Shown: in pieces, positions 34,804 to 43,463 of the stretch
How positions within the stretch are numbered: position 1 is the first letter of the stretch
How the letters are laid out: the number at the start of each line of letters is the position of its first letter
Assembly (NCBI GenBank): GCA_016185145.1
Contig: JACPOB010000056.1
Location: 1-52,036, forward strand
From: Rhodospirillales bacterium
GTDB taxonomy: Bacteria; Pseudomonadota; Alphaproteobacteria; Reyranellales; Reyranellaceae
Direction: 5' to 3'
DNA length: 52,036 bases
Translations under genes and position numbers: made by a program
Notes under the pieces: model-generated
Seen by the model: only the letters and a program-made list of their open reading frames with translations
Told to the model about the DNA's origin: nothing
Databases searched by the model: none

Positions 34804-36200
34804 GCGAGATTGCCGCCACCAAGGTCCACGACGTGCCGAGTCACGGTGTGCCGTTCGGCGAAGCCATGAAGGTGTGGGCGCGGGTCGCTGCACTCTCGTT
34901 CGGCGGCCCGGCCGGGCAGATCGCGGTGATGCATCGCATCATCGTCGAGGAGAAGAAGTGGATCGGCGAGAACCGCTTCCTGCAGGCGCTGAACTACTGC
35001 ACCCTGCTGCCCGGCCCCGAGGCGCAGCAGCTCGCGATCTACATCGGCTGGCTGATGCACAAGACCAGGGGCGGGCTGTTCGCCGGCACGCTGTTCGTGC
35101 TGCCCGGCCTGCTCGCCATCATGGCGCTCAGCTGGATCTACGTGCTGTTCGGCAAGGTTCCGGCGATCGAGGGCCTGTTCTTCGGGCTCAAGGCCGCGGT
35201 GCTGGTGATCGTCGTCGAAGCGGTGCTGCGCGTCGGCCGGCGGGCGCTCAGGAACAACGTCATGGTGGCGCTGGCCGCGGCGTCGTTCATCGCGATCTTC
35301 TTCTACGACATACCGTTCCCCATCATCGTGTTCGGCGCCGGCGCCATCGGTTATGTCGCCGGCCGGGCCGGGGCGCAGCCCTTCCTGAGCGCCGGCGGTC
35401 ACGGCAAGGTCGGTGATCGCCAGGTCGCCGACCGCGATTCGCTGCTGGGCGAGGAGACGCCCGAGCATGCACGGCCCAACTTGCGCTGGTCGCTGTCGAT
35501 CACGGCGGTGTTCCTGGCGCTCTGGCTGGTGCCGATCGCCGCCCTCTACCTGACTCTGGGCGGCGGCAACGTCTTCACCCAGATCGCGATCTTTTTCAGC
35601 AAGATGGCGGTCGTGACCTTCGGCGGCGCCTACGCCGTGCTGGCTTATGTCGCCCAGCAGGCGGTCGACCACTATCACTGGGTGAAGGCCGGCGAGATGC
35701 TCGATGGCCTGGGCATGGCCGAGACGACGCCCGGCCCGCTGATCATGGTGACGCAGTTCGTCGGGTTCCTGGGGGCGTGGCGCGAGCCCGGCGCCCTGCC
35801 GCCGCTGCTGGCCGCGACGCTGGGCGGCCTGCTCACCACCTGGGTCACCTTCGTGCCGTGCTTCCTCTGGATCTTCTTCGGTGCGCCCTTCGTCGAGGCG
35901 TTGCGGTCGAACAAGGCGCTGGGGGCGGCGCTCGGCGCCATCACCGCCGCGGTGGTTGGCGTGATCCTGAACCTCGCGGTGTGGTTCGCACTTCACGTGC
36001 TGTTCGCCAAGCTGGTGCCGGTGACGTTCCTCGGCGCCAGCGTCGGCCTGCCGATCCTGTCCTCGATCGACATTCCGTCGGCGGTGCTCGCGGTCGCCTC
36101 GGCCGTGGCGATCTTCCGCTTCAAGATCGGAATGATTCCGGTGCTGCTCGCGAGCGCGCTCGCGGGGATGGTCTTCTACCTCGCAATTGGAGCCGTCTGA
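34800..36200 (+). CDS. chrA: Chromate transporter ChrA (long-chain, two CHR domains)
   Basis: 466 residues. Two CHR domains of opposite topology: the first contains ARVAALSFGGPAGQIAVMHRIIVEEKKWI and LLPGPEAQQLAIYIGW, the second SKMAVVTFGGAYAVLAYVAQQAVDHYHWV and ETTPGPLIMVTQFVGF. The FGGP/FGGA and PGP motifs are family signatures. ChrA extrudes chromate from the cytoplasm using the proton-motive force. About 10-11 membrane helices with a soluble link near residues 200-225. The start overlaps the chrB stop. Sulfate uptake systems, which import chromate, are not in the window. Confidence 0.95.
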   Translation: MSEIAATKVHDVPSHGVPFGEAMKVWARVAALSFGGPAGQIAVMHRIIVEEKKWIGENRFLQALNYCTLLPGPEAQQLAIYIGWLMHKTRGGLFAGTLFVLPGLLAIMALSWIYVLFGKVPAIEGLFFGLKAAVLVIVVEAVLRVGRRALRNNVMVALAAASFIAIFFYDIPFPIIVFGAGAIGYVAGRAGAQPFLSAGGHGKVGDRQVADRDSLLGEETPEHARPNLRWSLSITAVFLALWLVPIAALYLTLGGGNVFTQIAIFFSKMAVVTFGGAYAVLAYVAQQAVDHYHWVKAGEMLDGLGMAETTPGPLIMVTQFVGFLGAWREPGALPPLLAATLGGLLTTWVTFVPCFLWIFFGAPFVEALRSNKALGAALGAITAAVVGVILNLAVWFALHVLFAKLVPVTFLGASVGLPILSSIDIPSAVLAVASAVAIFRFKIGMIPVLLASALAGMVFYLAIGAV

Positions 36201-36225
36201 AGGGGAGCGAAGGGGCGGGCAGAGG

Positions 36226-36241
36226 TTTAAAGCTCCCTTAA
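36226..36241 (+). promoter_or_regulatory. PmrA/QseB-type box before the response regulator gene
   Basis: TTTAA-agctcc-CTTAA, two half-sites with an 11-base period. This is the arrangement known for PmrA/QseB-type OmpR-family regulators (YTTAA-N6-YTTAA). It lies 73 bases upstream of the response regulator start, after chrA, and suggests autoregulation. The same arrangement occurs between the PepSY-type genes. Confidence 0.6.
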
Positions 36242-36313
36242 AGTTGCTTTGCGACCCTGAGCGTTTGGGTACGGAATTGCCAACGCCGCGGCACCGAGGA
36301 GCTGCTGCCCGAC

Positions 36314-36988
36314 ATGCGCATTCTGGTGATCGAGGACGAAGGCCGCATCGCGGAGATTCTTCGCTCCGCGCTGTCGCGTGCCGGGTTCACCGTCGACTCG
36401 GTGCGACTTTATGCCGAAGGCAGTGCGGCCGTGGCCACCAATCCCTACGACGCCGTCGTCCTCGATCTCGGCTTGCCCGACGGCGACGGACTCTCGCTTC
36501 TGGGCGAAATGCGGGCCCGCGGCAGCGCCATTCCCATCCTCGTGTTGACCGCGCGCGACGCCGTGGAACGCCGGGTCGCCGGTCTCGATGCCGGAGCCGA
36601 CGACTACCTGATCAAGCCCTTCGCCACGAGCGAGGTCGTGGCGCGCGTCAAGGCCCTGTTGCGTCGGCCGGGAGGCGCGCTGGGAACTGTCCTCAGCAGC
36701 GGCAACCTTGCCTTCGACACGGTCGGACGGGATGTCCGCATCGGCGAGGCGGTGCTCGCCTTGCCCCGGCGCGAGAGCGCCATCCTGGAGCATCTGATGC
36801 GCCGGGCCGGTCGCGTCGTTCCCAAGGCCGTGCTGGAGGAGAAGCTCTACGGCATCGACGACGAGCTGGGATCGAATGCCATACCGGTGCACGTCCACCA
36901 TCTGCGCCGCAAGCTGATCGATGGCGGCGCCACGGTCGAGATCCATACGGTGCGCGGCGTCGGCTACCTCCTGGTCGACCACAGATGA
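36314..36988 (+). CDS. OmpR-family response regulator (PmrA/QseB/TctD subgroup)
   Basis: 224 residues. Receiver domain with acidic cluster E7-D8, phospho-acceptor D51 (VVLDLGLPDGDG) and Lys in LIKPFATSEV; C-terminal winged-helix domain ending HVHHLRRKLIDGGATVEIHTVRGVGYLL. The subgroup controls envelope and metal-stress genes. It is followed by the kinase gene with a 4-base overlap (ATGA). Binding boxes appear before this gene and between the two PepSY-type genes, so likely targets are itself and those. Confidence 0.93.
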   Translation: MRILVIEDEGRIAEILRSALSRAGFTVDSVRLYAEGSAAVATNPYDAVVLDLGLPDGDGLSLLGEMRARGSAIPILVLTARDAVERRVAGLDAGADDYLIKPFATSEVVARVKALLRRPGGALGTVLSSGNLAFDTVGRDVRIGEAVLALPRRESAILEHLMRRAGRVVPKAVLEEKLYGIDDELGSNAIPVHVHHLRRKLIDGGATVEIHTVRGVGYLLVDHR

Positions 36989-38379
36989 GCCGGCCTCGCC
37001 TGCATTCCCTGCAGTTGCGCCTGGTCCTGCCGCTGGTGATCCTGTTCGTCGTCGGCGCGGCGGCCATCGTCGGCTTCGTCGCCTGGCGCGCCTACGACAC
37101 GGCCGATTCCCTGGCCGACCGCGAGCTCAGCCTGCGGGCGGCCGACCTCGCGAGCCACCTCGTCCGCCAACCGGACGGCACGGCGCGGCTCGACCTGCCG
37201 GACAGCCTGCGCGAAGCCTACGGTGCCGCGCCAGCCGCCGACATCTTCGCGATCCGGGGCGCCGACGGCCGGTTGATCGCGGCGTCGCCGCTAAGCTTTG
37301 GCTCGATCGTCGAGCGCTGGCCAGCCGCATCGGAACATGCCGGCTACTTCCATCTCAGGGAACTTCCCGGCCGCAGCCATGACTACTATGGCCTGGGGCT
37401 GCAGGTCGACAGTACGGCCGGTCCGGTATCCGTCTGGGTGGCGCGGGCGAACGGCGCCACGGCGCTTGTCCATTCGATGATCGAGGAATTCGTCTTCGAC
37501 GTCGCCTGGGTCATTCCACTGTTCATGCTGCTGGCGCTCGGCATCGCCATCCTCACGACCCGCAAAGCGCTCGCGCCGGTGCGCGCCCTGTCGGAGGTCG
37601 CGGGCTCCATCGGCCCGAGCACGACGGCCGTGCGGCTGCCGCAAGCGAGCCTGCCCAGCGAGATCGAGCCGCTGGTCGCCGCCGTGAACCGCGCCCTCGA
37701 CCGCCTCGAGCAAGGCTTTGCCGTCCAGCGGCAGTTCACTGCCAATGCCGCCCATGAGTTGCGCACGCCGCTCGCCATCATCACCGGTGCGCTCGATGGC
37801 ATGGAACCCTCGACCGAGCTTGACAAGCTCAAGCTCGATGTCGCGCGCATGAACCGCCTGGTCGAGCAGCTGTTGAGCGTCGCGCGCCTCGATGCGATCG
37901 CGCTCGACGTTTCAGGCACGGTCGACCTCGACGACGTGGCGCGCCAGGCCGTGGCCAACATGGCTCCCTGGGCGCTGGCACAGTCGCGGAGGCTCGCCTT
38001 CGACGGCGCCGGGCATCCGGTCACGGTCATGGGCAACGTCCATGCGATCGACGATGCCGTTCGCAATCTGGTGGAAAACGCCGTTGCGTACGCGCCGTCC
38101 GGGAGCGAGGTGGTCGTGAGCGCGCGACCGGACGGCCGCATCGTGGTCAGCGATTGCGGTCCGGGCGTGCCGCCGCAGGATCGAGAGCGGATCTTTGACC
38201 GCTTTTGGCGCGGCAAGACCGCGCCCGCGCATGGCGCGGGCTTGGGGCTTGCCATCGTGGCCGAGATCATGAAGGCCCATGGCGGTCGCGCCGAGGTCAG
38301 CGCGAACGCCGAAAACGGCGCGGTATTCACCCTGGTTTTTCCGCGGACTGCAGTCGTCGCCCCGGCGACTGCGCGCTAG
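36985..38379 (+). CDS. Sensor histidine kinase
   Basis: 464 residues. Membrane helices at about 10-33 (LRLVLPLVILFVVGAAAIVGFVAW) and 172-192 (DVAWVIPLFMLLALGIAIL) frame a periplasmic sensor of about 135 residues. Then a HAMP-like linker, phospho-accepting His257 in FTANAAHELRTPLAI, N box (NLVENAVAYAPSGS), D box (DCGPGVP) and G box (GAGLGLAIVAEIMKAHGGRAEV). Partner of the response regulator encoded just upstream. The signal it senses is unknown; metal or redox stress would fit the neighbourhood. Confidence 0.93.
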   Translation: MSRPRLHSLQLRLVLPLVILFVVGAAAIVGFVAWRAYDTADSLADRELSLRAADLASHLVRQPDGTARLDLPDSLREAYGAAPAADIFAIRGADGRLIAASPLSFGSIVERWPAASEHAGYFHLRELPGRSHDYYGLGLQVDSTAGPVSVWVARANGATALVHSMIEEFVFDVAWVIPLFMLLALGIAILTTRKALAPVRALSEVAGSIGPSTTAVRLPQASLPSEIEPLVAAVNRALDRLEQGFAVQRQFTANAAHELRTPLAIITGALDGMEPSTELDKLKLDVARMNRLVEQLLSVARLDAIALDVSGTVDLDDVARQAVANMAPWALAQSRRLAFDGAGHPVTVMGNVHAIDDAVRNLVENAVAYAPSGSEVVVSARPDGRIVVSDCGPGVPPQDRERIFDRFWRGKTAPAHGAGLGLAIVAEIMKAHGGRAEVSANAENGAVFTLVFPRTAVVAPATAR

Positions 38380-38462
38380 ACTTGCGTCGAGCACCCTGGC
38401 CGAGCACGCGTGCGCCAAGGCCGCATAGTACCTGCTTTCATTGAATAGTGATTCACAGATGA

Positions 38463-38566
38463 CCTCATCCTGAGGAGCCGCGCGCAGCGCGGCGTCTCGA
38501 AGGATGGCAACAAAGGCGATGTAGCCCACCCTTCGAGACGGCCCTGCGGGCCTCCTCAGGGTGAGG
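38463..38566. repeat. Palindromic intergenic repeat, family B (short form)
   Basis: 104 bases, ends CCTCATCCTGAGGAGC and CTCCTCAGGGTGAGG, with inner arms CGTCTCGAAGGATGGC ... CCACCCTTCGAGACG. It shares the terminal arms and the segment TAGCC(C)ACCCTTCGAGACG with the 26848-26976 element but lacks its central inverted pair. The rest of the 220-base gap (38380-38462, 38567-38599) holds nothing recognisable. Confidence 0.88.
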
Positions 38567-38599
38567 GCGGGCTGTATCAGCGTCCAGTAAAAGCGGGTA

Positions 38600-38902
38600 C
38601 TAGTCGTCGTCGTCGCCGTCGTCATCGCCGTCGCCGGCCAGACGCCCGGTCTGCGCGTCGACCAGGACCTTGCCAGTCTGGCCATCCTTCACGCCCATGG
38701 CCTCGATCATGCGGCCTTGGCGGATGGTCAGGACGTCCGAATAGCCGTCCGATTGCAGCTTCTCGCGCACCTGCGCTTCGGTCACGGGTCGATCACCGGC
38801 GATGAAGACGGCCCCCCGGGGCTGGGCCGTCGCGATCAATGCTCCGGCTGCTGCTGCGAGTGCTGCGCCAGAGAGCAATGCCATGGCGATCCTGCGGTTC
38901 AT
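38600..38902 (-). CDS. PepSY-type periplasmic protein with poly-Asp tail
   Basis: 100 residues. Signal peptide MNRRIAMALLSGAALAAAAGALIATAQ; mature part is a single PepSY-like domain (VTEAQVREKLQSDGYSDVLTIRQGRMIEAMGVKDGQTGKVLVDAQTGRLAG), in which the K-V-L-V-D-x-x-T-G-R-L ending is typical. The C-terminus is DGDDDGDDDD, probably metal binding. GGAGG precedes the ATG. Divergent from the gene at 39040, with PmrA-like boxes between. Confidence 0.85.
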   Translation of the reverse strand: MNRRIAMALLSGAALAAAAGALIATAQPRGAVFIAGDRPVTEAQVREKLQSDGYSDVLTIRQGRMIEAMGVKDGQTGKVLVDAQTGRLAGDGDDDGDDDD

Positions 38903-38947
38903 GGTCGTTCCTCCTCGCTGCTGGACGTCAGGCATTGCCAGCCGGTC

Positions 38948-38996
38948 TTTAACGCAGCGTTAAGTCTCGTGCAGGAAACGCATAAAACTGCGTTAA
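38948..38996. promoter_or_regulatory. Two PmrA/QseB-like boxes between divergent PepSY-type genes
   Basis: First box TTTAA-cgcagc-GTTAA (38948-38963), which includes the perfect palindrome TTAACGC-A-GCGTTAA. Second box CATAA-aactgc-GTTAA (38981-38996), one base off in its left half-site. Both have the 11-base period seen at 36226-36241 upstream of the response regulator gene. Likely sites for that regulator, controlling both divergent genes. Confidence 0.6.
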
Positions 38997-39039
38997 ACGG
39001 GCCGGCCGATGGTGCGAGGGCACATCGGAGGTGACCGTC

Positions 39040-39552
39040 ATGCGAAGCAGTTCGATTTTCAGCATCGCCGCCGCAGCGGTCCTGCTGCTCGGCGGTCAGC
39101 GGGCTTGGGCCGAGGAGGAGATGAACCCGGCCGCTCTGGCCAAGGCGCTTCAATCGGCGAGCCTTCCCCTGGAGAAGGCCATGAAGGTCGGCGAGCGGGA
39201 AGGCAAGCCGATCTCTGCCAAGTACGAAATCGAGCACGGCGCCCTGCAGCTCTCGGTCTACACCCGCAAGGGCGACCGGTTCAGCGAAGTGATCGTTGAT
39301 CATAGGTCGGGCGCCGTGGCCAAGGACGAATGGATCACCGACGGCGACGACATGAAGGCCGCCCAGGCGCAGGCCGCGGCCATGGCCAAAGCGAAAGTGT
39401 CGCTCGACGTCGCCGCCGAGCACGCCGTCAAGGCCGACGCCGGCTATCGCGCCGTCAGCGTCATGCCGAAGCTGGAGGGCGGCAGCCCGGTGGCTGTCGT
39501 CACTCTCATGAAGGGGGACGAGGTGAGGAAGGTCAGCGAGAAACTGAATTGA
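39040..39552 (+). CDS. PepSY-like periplasmic protein
   Basis: 170 residues. Signal peptide MRSSSIFSIAAAAVLLLGGQRAWA. The mature part has two PepSY-like halves: residues about 30-95 (ALQSASLPLEKAMKVGEREGKPISAKYEIEHGALQLSVYTRKGDRFSEVIVDHRSGAV) and about 110-170 (AKVSLDVAAEHAVKADAGYRAVSVMPKL..VAVVTLMKGDEVRKV). Start ATG chosen because GGAGG lies eight bases upstream. It begins an operon with the DUF1259 gene and the frameshifted propeller. Confidence 0.82.
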   Translation: MRSSSIFSIAAAAVLLLGGQRAWAEEEMNPAALAKALQSASLPLEKAMKVGEREGKPISAKYEIEHGALQLSVYTRKGDRFSEVIVDHRSGAVAKDEWITDGDDMKAAQAQAAAMAKAKVSLDVAAEHAVKADAGYRAVSVMPKLEGGSPVAVVTLMKGDEVRKVSEKLN

Positions 39553-39563
39553 GGAGGACTGCC

Positions 39564-40490
39564 ATGCACTCCGTCATGAACACCGTGAAGTCCGCCGTTG
39601 CCGCGCTCGCGGCAACCGCTCTGCCTGGCGCCATTATCGTCTCTGCCCCGGCCTCTGCCGCCGAGCCCGACTGGAACCAGGTTGCGCAGGCACTCGGCAA
39701 GTCCGGCGCCGTGCAGGCCGGCGGCGTGTACCGGGTCGGCTTCCCGCGCACCGATCTCGACGTGACGCTCGACGGCGTCGCCCTGAAGCCGGGCTTCGCG
39801 CTCGGCGGCTGGGTCGCGTTTCAGCCGATGGACAACGCGGCCATGGTCATGGGGGACGTTGTACTGACTCAGGACGAGGTGAATCCGGTCATGCGCAAGT
39901 TGCAGGAAGGCGGCATCGAGACAACGGCGCTGCATAACCATCTGCTGCGTGCCGAGCCCATGACGCTTTACATGCACATCAAAGGACATGGCGACCCGGT
40001 CAAGCTTGCGGCAGCCATCAAGGCCGGTCTCGCCGTCAGCAAGACGCCGTTTTCGCCGCCCGCCGGCACCGCCACTCCCGCCAACATCGACATGATCGGC
40101 ATCGACCGCATCATGGGATACTTCGGCCAGGACAGCGGCGGCGTCTATCAGTTCGGCGTTCCGCGCGCGCAGCCGGTCACCGAGCAGGGAATGGCGTTGC
40201 CGGGCGCCATGGGAGCGGCGAACGCCATCAACTTCCAGCCGACGGGCTTCGACACCGCGGCCATCACGGGCGATTTCGTGCTCTCTGCCCAGGAGGTCAA
40301 CCCGGTGATCAAGGCGCTGCAGGCCAACGGCATCGAGGTGACGGCCCTGCACAGCCATATGCTGGCCGAGCAGCCGCGCCTGTTCTTCATGCATTTCTGG
40401 GCCAACGACGACGCGCTGAAGCTCGCGAAAGGGCTGCGCGCCGCCTTGGACCAGATCGATGTCAAGAAAGACACGGCAAGCGGGCGGTAA
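39564..40490 (+). CDS. DUF1259 (LppY/LpqO-family) secreted protein
   Basis: 308 residues. Signal peptide ending ..SAPASAAEP. Two tandem DUF1259 halves are visible: each has GGVYRVGFPR or GGVYQFGVPR, then MVMGDVVLTQDEVNPVMRKLQEGGIETTALHNHLL and FVLSAQEVNPVIKALQANGIEVTALHSHML, and ends LYMHIKGHGDP or LFFMHFWANDD. The conserved H-N-H and H-S-H pairs suggest metal binding. Family members are found beside chromate and other metal-resistance genes; function unproven. GAGGAGG precedes the ATG. Confidence 0.88.
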   Translation: MHSVMNTVKSAVAALAATALPGAIIVSAPASAAEPDWNQVAQALGKSGAVQAGGVYRVGFPRTDLDVTLDGVALKPGFALGGWVAFQPMDNAAMVMGDVVLTQDEVNPVMRKLQEGGIETTALHNHLLRAEPMTLYMHIKGHGDPVKLAAAIKAGLAVSKTPFSPPAGTATPANIDMIGIDRIMGYFGQDSGGVYQFGVPRAQPVTEQGMALPGAMGAANAINFQPTGFDTAAITGDFVLSAQEVNPVIKALQANGIEVTALHSHMLAEQPRLFFMHFWANDDALKLAKGLRAALDQIDVKKDTASGR

Positions 40491-40500
40491 GAGGCACGTG

Positions 40501-41489
40501 ATGCACCGACTGATGATGGCGGCAGTCCTGATCGGTCTGCTGCCTGCCGGGGCGAGCGTGGCGCGGGACCAGCCGCCGTTGGCGCTCGAAGCGAAGATCT
40601 CCCTCGGCACGGTGAAGGGACGCATCGACCACATGGCCGTCGATCCGGATCGCCAGTTGCTGTACGTGGCCGAGCTCGGCAACGACAGCGTCGCTGTCGT
40701 CGACTTGGCGGAGCGCGATGTCGCGCATCGCATTGGCGGCCTGAGCGAGCCCCAGGGCATCGCCTACCATGCCCCGACCGGCACGCTCTACGTCGCCAAC
40801 GCAGGCGACGGTTCGGTGCGTCTGTTCCAGGCGTTCGACTTCGCGCCGCTCGGTCGCATCGATCTCGGCGCCGATGCCGACAACATCCGGATCGATGCTT
40901 GGCGCGACCGCATCGTCGTCGGCTACGGCAAGGGCGCGCTGGCGGTGATCGACCCGGCAAGTCGGCGCAAGGTGGGCGACATGCGGCTGGATGGTCACCC
41001 GGAGAGCTTCCAGTTCGACGAGACGGGCGGGCGCATTTTCGTCAACGTGCCGAGTGCGGACCAGGTCGTCGGCCTCGACGTCGTTACCGGCAGAAAGTCA
41101 CCCTCTTCGAGGGCGCCGGTGCGACCGCCAACTTCGCGATGGCTTTGGATGCCGAGGACCACCGACTGGTGGTCGCGTTTCGCACGCCTCCTCGTCTTGT
41201 GAGCTTCGACACGTCGACCGGCAAGCGGCAGGCGAGCCTCGAAAGCTGCCGGGATGCCGACGACGTGTTCGTCGATGCGCGACGCCATCGCATCTATGTC
41301 AGCTGCGGCGAGGGCGTGATCGATGTCTTCGGACGGGACGGCGGTAGCTACGCGCGAATTGCGCGCATTCCGACGGTCGCCGGCGCGCGCACCTCGCTTT
41401 TTGTCCCGGCCTCGGACCGCCTCTACCTCGCCGTACGCGCTACCCTGTCGGAGCCGGCGGCGATCTGGGTGTTTCGTCCAAGCCCTTGA
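40501..41489 (+). pseudogene. Secreted YncE-like beta-propeller, frameshifted
   Basis: First frame: signal peptide MHRLMMAAVLIGLLPAGASVA and blades up to VVGLDVVTGRK. Second frame continues KVTLFEGAGATANFAMALDAEDHRLVVAF to the stop ..AIWVFRPSP. Joined, the product would be about 329 residues. The break is at about 41094-41100: the sequence agaaagtcacc becomes continuous (G-R-K-V-T-L) if one G is restored after aaag, so a one-base deletion explains it. As it stands the protein would end after blade five with a foreign tail. It closes the PepSY-type/DUF1259 operon. An ATG with AAGAGGC upstream is the start. Confidence 0.75.
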
Positions 41490-41808
41490 CCAAGGGCGAT
41501 GTTGATTGTCGGTCGCGCATCTGCGAGGTCGCGTCGGGCTCGCACTTGAACGAAGCGGCTTTCAGAACCTCTCGCCGGGTCCGATACCGCACCATGCCGG
41601 TGAAGTGAGCTGCCGTCCCTTGTGCGTGGCAATAGCCGTCGGCCAGCGGCCGTGCTTCCGCCTCATTCCTGGCATGGGTGATCACCACCGACGAGCCGTC
41701 GCCCTTGACCTCCTGCTGGTTCGACGTTCGGTAAGGACTTTCGACGCACGCGCCGGCTGCCAGCACCACGAGCAGGCCTGCAATGACACCATGGAAGTGT
41801 TGCAGCAT
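41440..41808 (-). CDS. Small probable lipoprotein, unknown function
   Basis: 122 residues. N-terminal hydrophobic segment FHGVIAGLLVVLAAGACVES, with a possible lipobox (A-G-A-C). Then a short domain with three further cysteine-bearing segments (YCHAQGTAAHF, FKCEPDA) and a disordered tail. It overlaps the frameshifted propeller gene tail to tail by 50 bases. No family recognised. Confidence 0.6.
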   Translation of the reverse strand: MLQHFHGVIAGLLVVLAAGACVESPYRTSNQQEVKGDGSSVVITHARNEAEARPLADGYCHAQGTAAHFTGMVRYRTRREVLKAASFKCEPDATSQMRDRQSTSPLVKGLDETPRSPPAPTG

Positions 41809-41888
41809 CGGTGAGCAAAGTTGCTCTCGCCGTCATTACGGTGACCTGACACCCGTGCGCCATCATCCTGCGCTGATATACTGCACGG

Positions 41889-42137
41889 ATGACTGACACA
41901 TCACCGTCCCAACTCCCCGACCGCCTTTCGACCAACCCCAAGAGCCCGCACTACGACGAGGCGCTGCTGGCGCGCGGCGTCGGCATAAAGTTCGACGGAC
42001 AGGAAAAGACCAACGTCGAGGAATACTGCATCAGCGAGGGCTGGATCCGCGTCGCCGTCGGCAAGACCGTCGACCGCAAGGGCAATCCGCTCACCATCAA
42101 GCTCACCGGCAAGGTCGAACCCTATCTCGAGAAGTAG
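41889..42137 (+). CDS. DUF3297-family protein
   Basis: 82 residues: LPDRLSTNPKSPHYDEALLARGVGIKFDGQEKTNVEEYCISEGWIRVAVGKTVDRKGNPLTIKLTGKVEPYLEK. The opening L-P-D-R-L-S-x-x-P-x-S-P-x-Y and the GWIRV core are the DUF3297 pattern, widespread in proteobacteria with no assigned role. Cytosolic. Eight bases separate it from the CBS-CorC gene. Confidence 0.9.
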   Translation: MTDTSPSQLPDRLSTNPKSPHYDEALLARGVGIKFDGQEKTNVEEYCISEGWIRVAVGKTVDRKGNPLTIKLTGKVEPYLEK

Positions 42138-42145
42138 GGCGTCCC

Positions 42146-43438
42146 ATGCTGATCGTCGAACTGGTCATTGTCGCGGCGCTGATCGTCGCAAATGGCTTTC
42201 TTGCAATGTCCGAGCTGGCGCTGGTCTCCGCCAAGAAGCCGCTGCTGGAGCGCATGCAGCGCGGCGGTTCGCGAGGCGCGGCGGTTGCCCTGGCGCTGAC
42301 GCGCGAGCCGGGGCGCATGCTCTCGGCGGTTCAGATCGGCATCACGCTGGTGGGCATCGTGGCCGGTGCCTTCAGCGGCGTCACCATCGCCGAGCGGGGC
42401 GATGCCTGGCTGGAAAGCCTCGGTGTGCCGACTCGCGTCGCCGAGCCGCTCGCCTATGTCGCCGTGATCGCGATCATCACCTACTTTTCGGTCGTTTTTG
42501 GCGAGCTCGTGCCCAAGCAGGTCGGCCTGCGCAACGCCGAGCGCATTGCCGTCATCGTGGCGCGGCCCATGCAGGTCGTCGCGACAGGCGCAGCGCCGAT
42601 CGTGTGGCTGCTCGACCGGTCGGCGCGGGCAGGGCTGCGCCTGCTCGGACAGGCACGCCAGGCCGAAGCGGTGGTCACCGACGAGGAGATCCGCACCCTG
42701 GTCCAGGAAGCCGAGCGGGCAGGATCGGTCGAGCCGGAAGAGCGCTCGATGATCGATGGCGTGATGAGGCTCGGCGACCGCTCGGTGCGGGGCATCATGA
42801 CGCCGCGGACCGATCTCGAATGGGTCGACCTGCATGGCAGCGAAGCGGATGTCCGTGCGGCGTTGCGCGACGCCCGGCACGGACGCCTGCTGGCGGCCAA
42901 CGGCGGCGTCGATGAGGTCATCGGTGTGCTGCCGGTGCGTCGTGCCCTGGTGGCTCTCCTCGAGCAGGATCTCGATGCCGTCTGGGGACTTGTCGAGAAA
43001 GTCCCGATCATCAGTGAACGGATGAGCGCCCTCGACGCGGTCGAACAGCTCCGCCAGTCACCCCTCAATCTCGTCGTGGTCGCGGACGAGCACGGAACCG
43101 TCGAAGGCATCGTCACCGAGGGCGATATCCTGAAGACGATCGTCGCGGACATCGCGGAGGAGGAGCGGCCACGCATCGTGCAGCGCGACGACGGCTCGCT
43201 GTTGATCGACGGCACCTTCCCGATCGACGAGCTCGGTGACCGTCTCGGCGTGACGCTGCCGCCGGCGCAGGATTATCACACCGTGGCGGGATTCGTCCTG
43301 GGACGCATGCGCCACCTGCCGCGGATCGGCGAGTCGTTCCAGTACGGCGGCTGGCGCTTCGAGATCGTCGATGTTGACGGCCGGCGCATCGACAAGGTTC
43401 TGGCCGCCGTCCAGCCGACCCTTCACCGAACCGCCTGA
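42146..43438 (+). CDS. DUF21/CBS/CorC-HlyC-type membrane protein
   Basis: 430 residues in standard order: DUF21 membrane domain (about 1-195, with LVSAKKPLLERMQRG and SVVFGELVPKQVGLR), CBS pair (about 215-340, with RGIMTPRTDLEWVDL and LNLVVVADEHGTVEGIVTEGDILKTIVAD), and CorC_HlyC domain (about 355-425). The family (TlyC, CorC, MpfA) is linked to magnesium or cobalt efflux and sometimes to hemolysis. Located in the inner membrane. DmeF follows. Confidence 0.92.
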   Translation: MLIVELVIVAALIVANGFLAMSELALVSAKKPLLERMQRGGSRGAAVALALTREPGRMLSAVQIGITLVGIVAGAFSGVTIAERGDAWLESLGVPTRVAEPLAYVAVIAIITYFSVVFGELVPKQVGLRNAERIAVIVARPMQVVATGAAPIVWLLDRSARAGLRLLGQARQAEAVVTDEEIRTLVQEAERAGSVEPEERSMIDGVMRLGDRSVRGIMTPRTDLEWVDLHGSEADVRAALRDARHGRLLAANGGVDEVIGVLPVRRALVALLEQDLDAVWGLVEKVPIISERMSALDAVEQLRQSPLNLVVVADEHGTVEGIVTEGDILKTIVADIAEEERPRIVQRDDGSLLIDGTFPIDELGDRLGVTLPPAQDYHTVAGFVLGRMRHLPRIGESFQYGGWRFEIVDVDGRRIDKVLAAVQPTLHRTA

Positions 43439-43463
43439 AGCCCAAACCAGAGAAGTAGACTTC

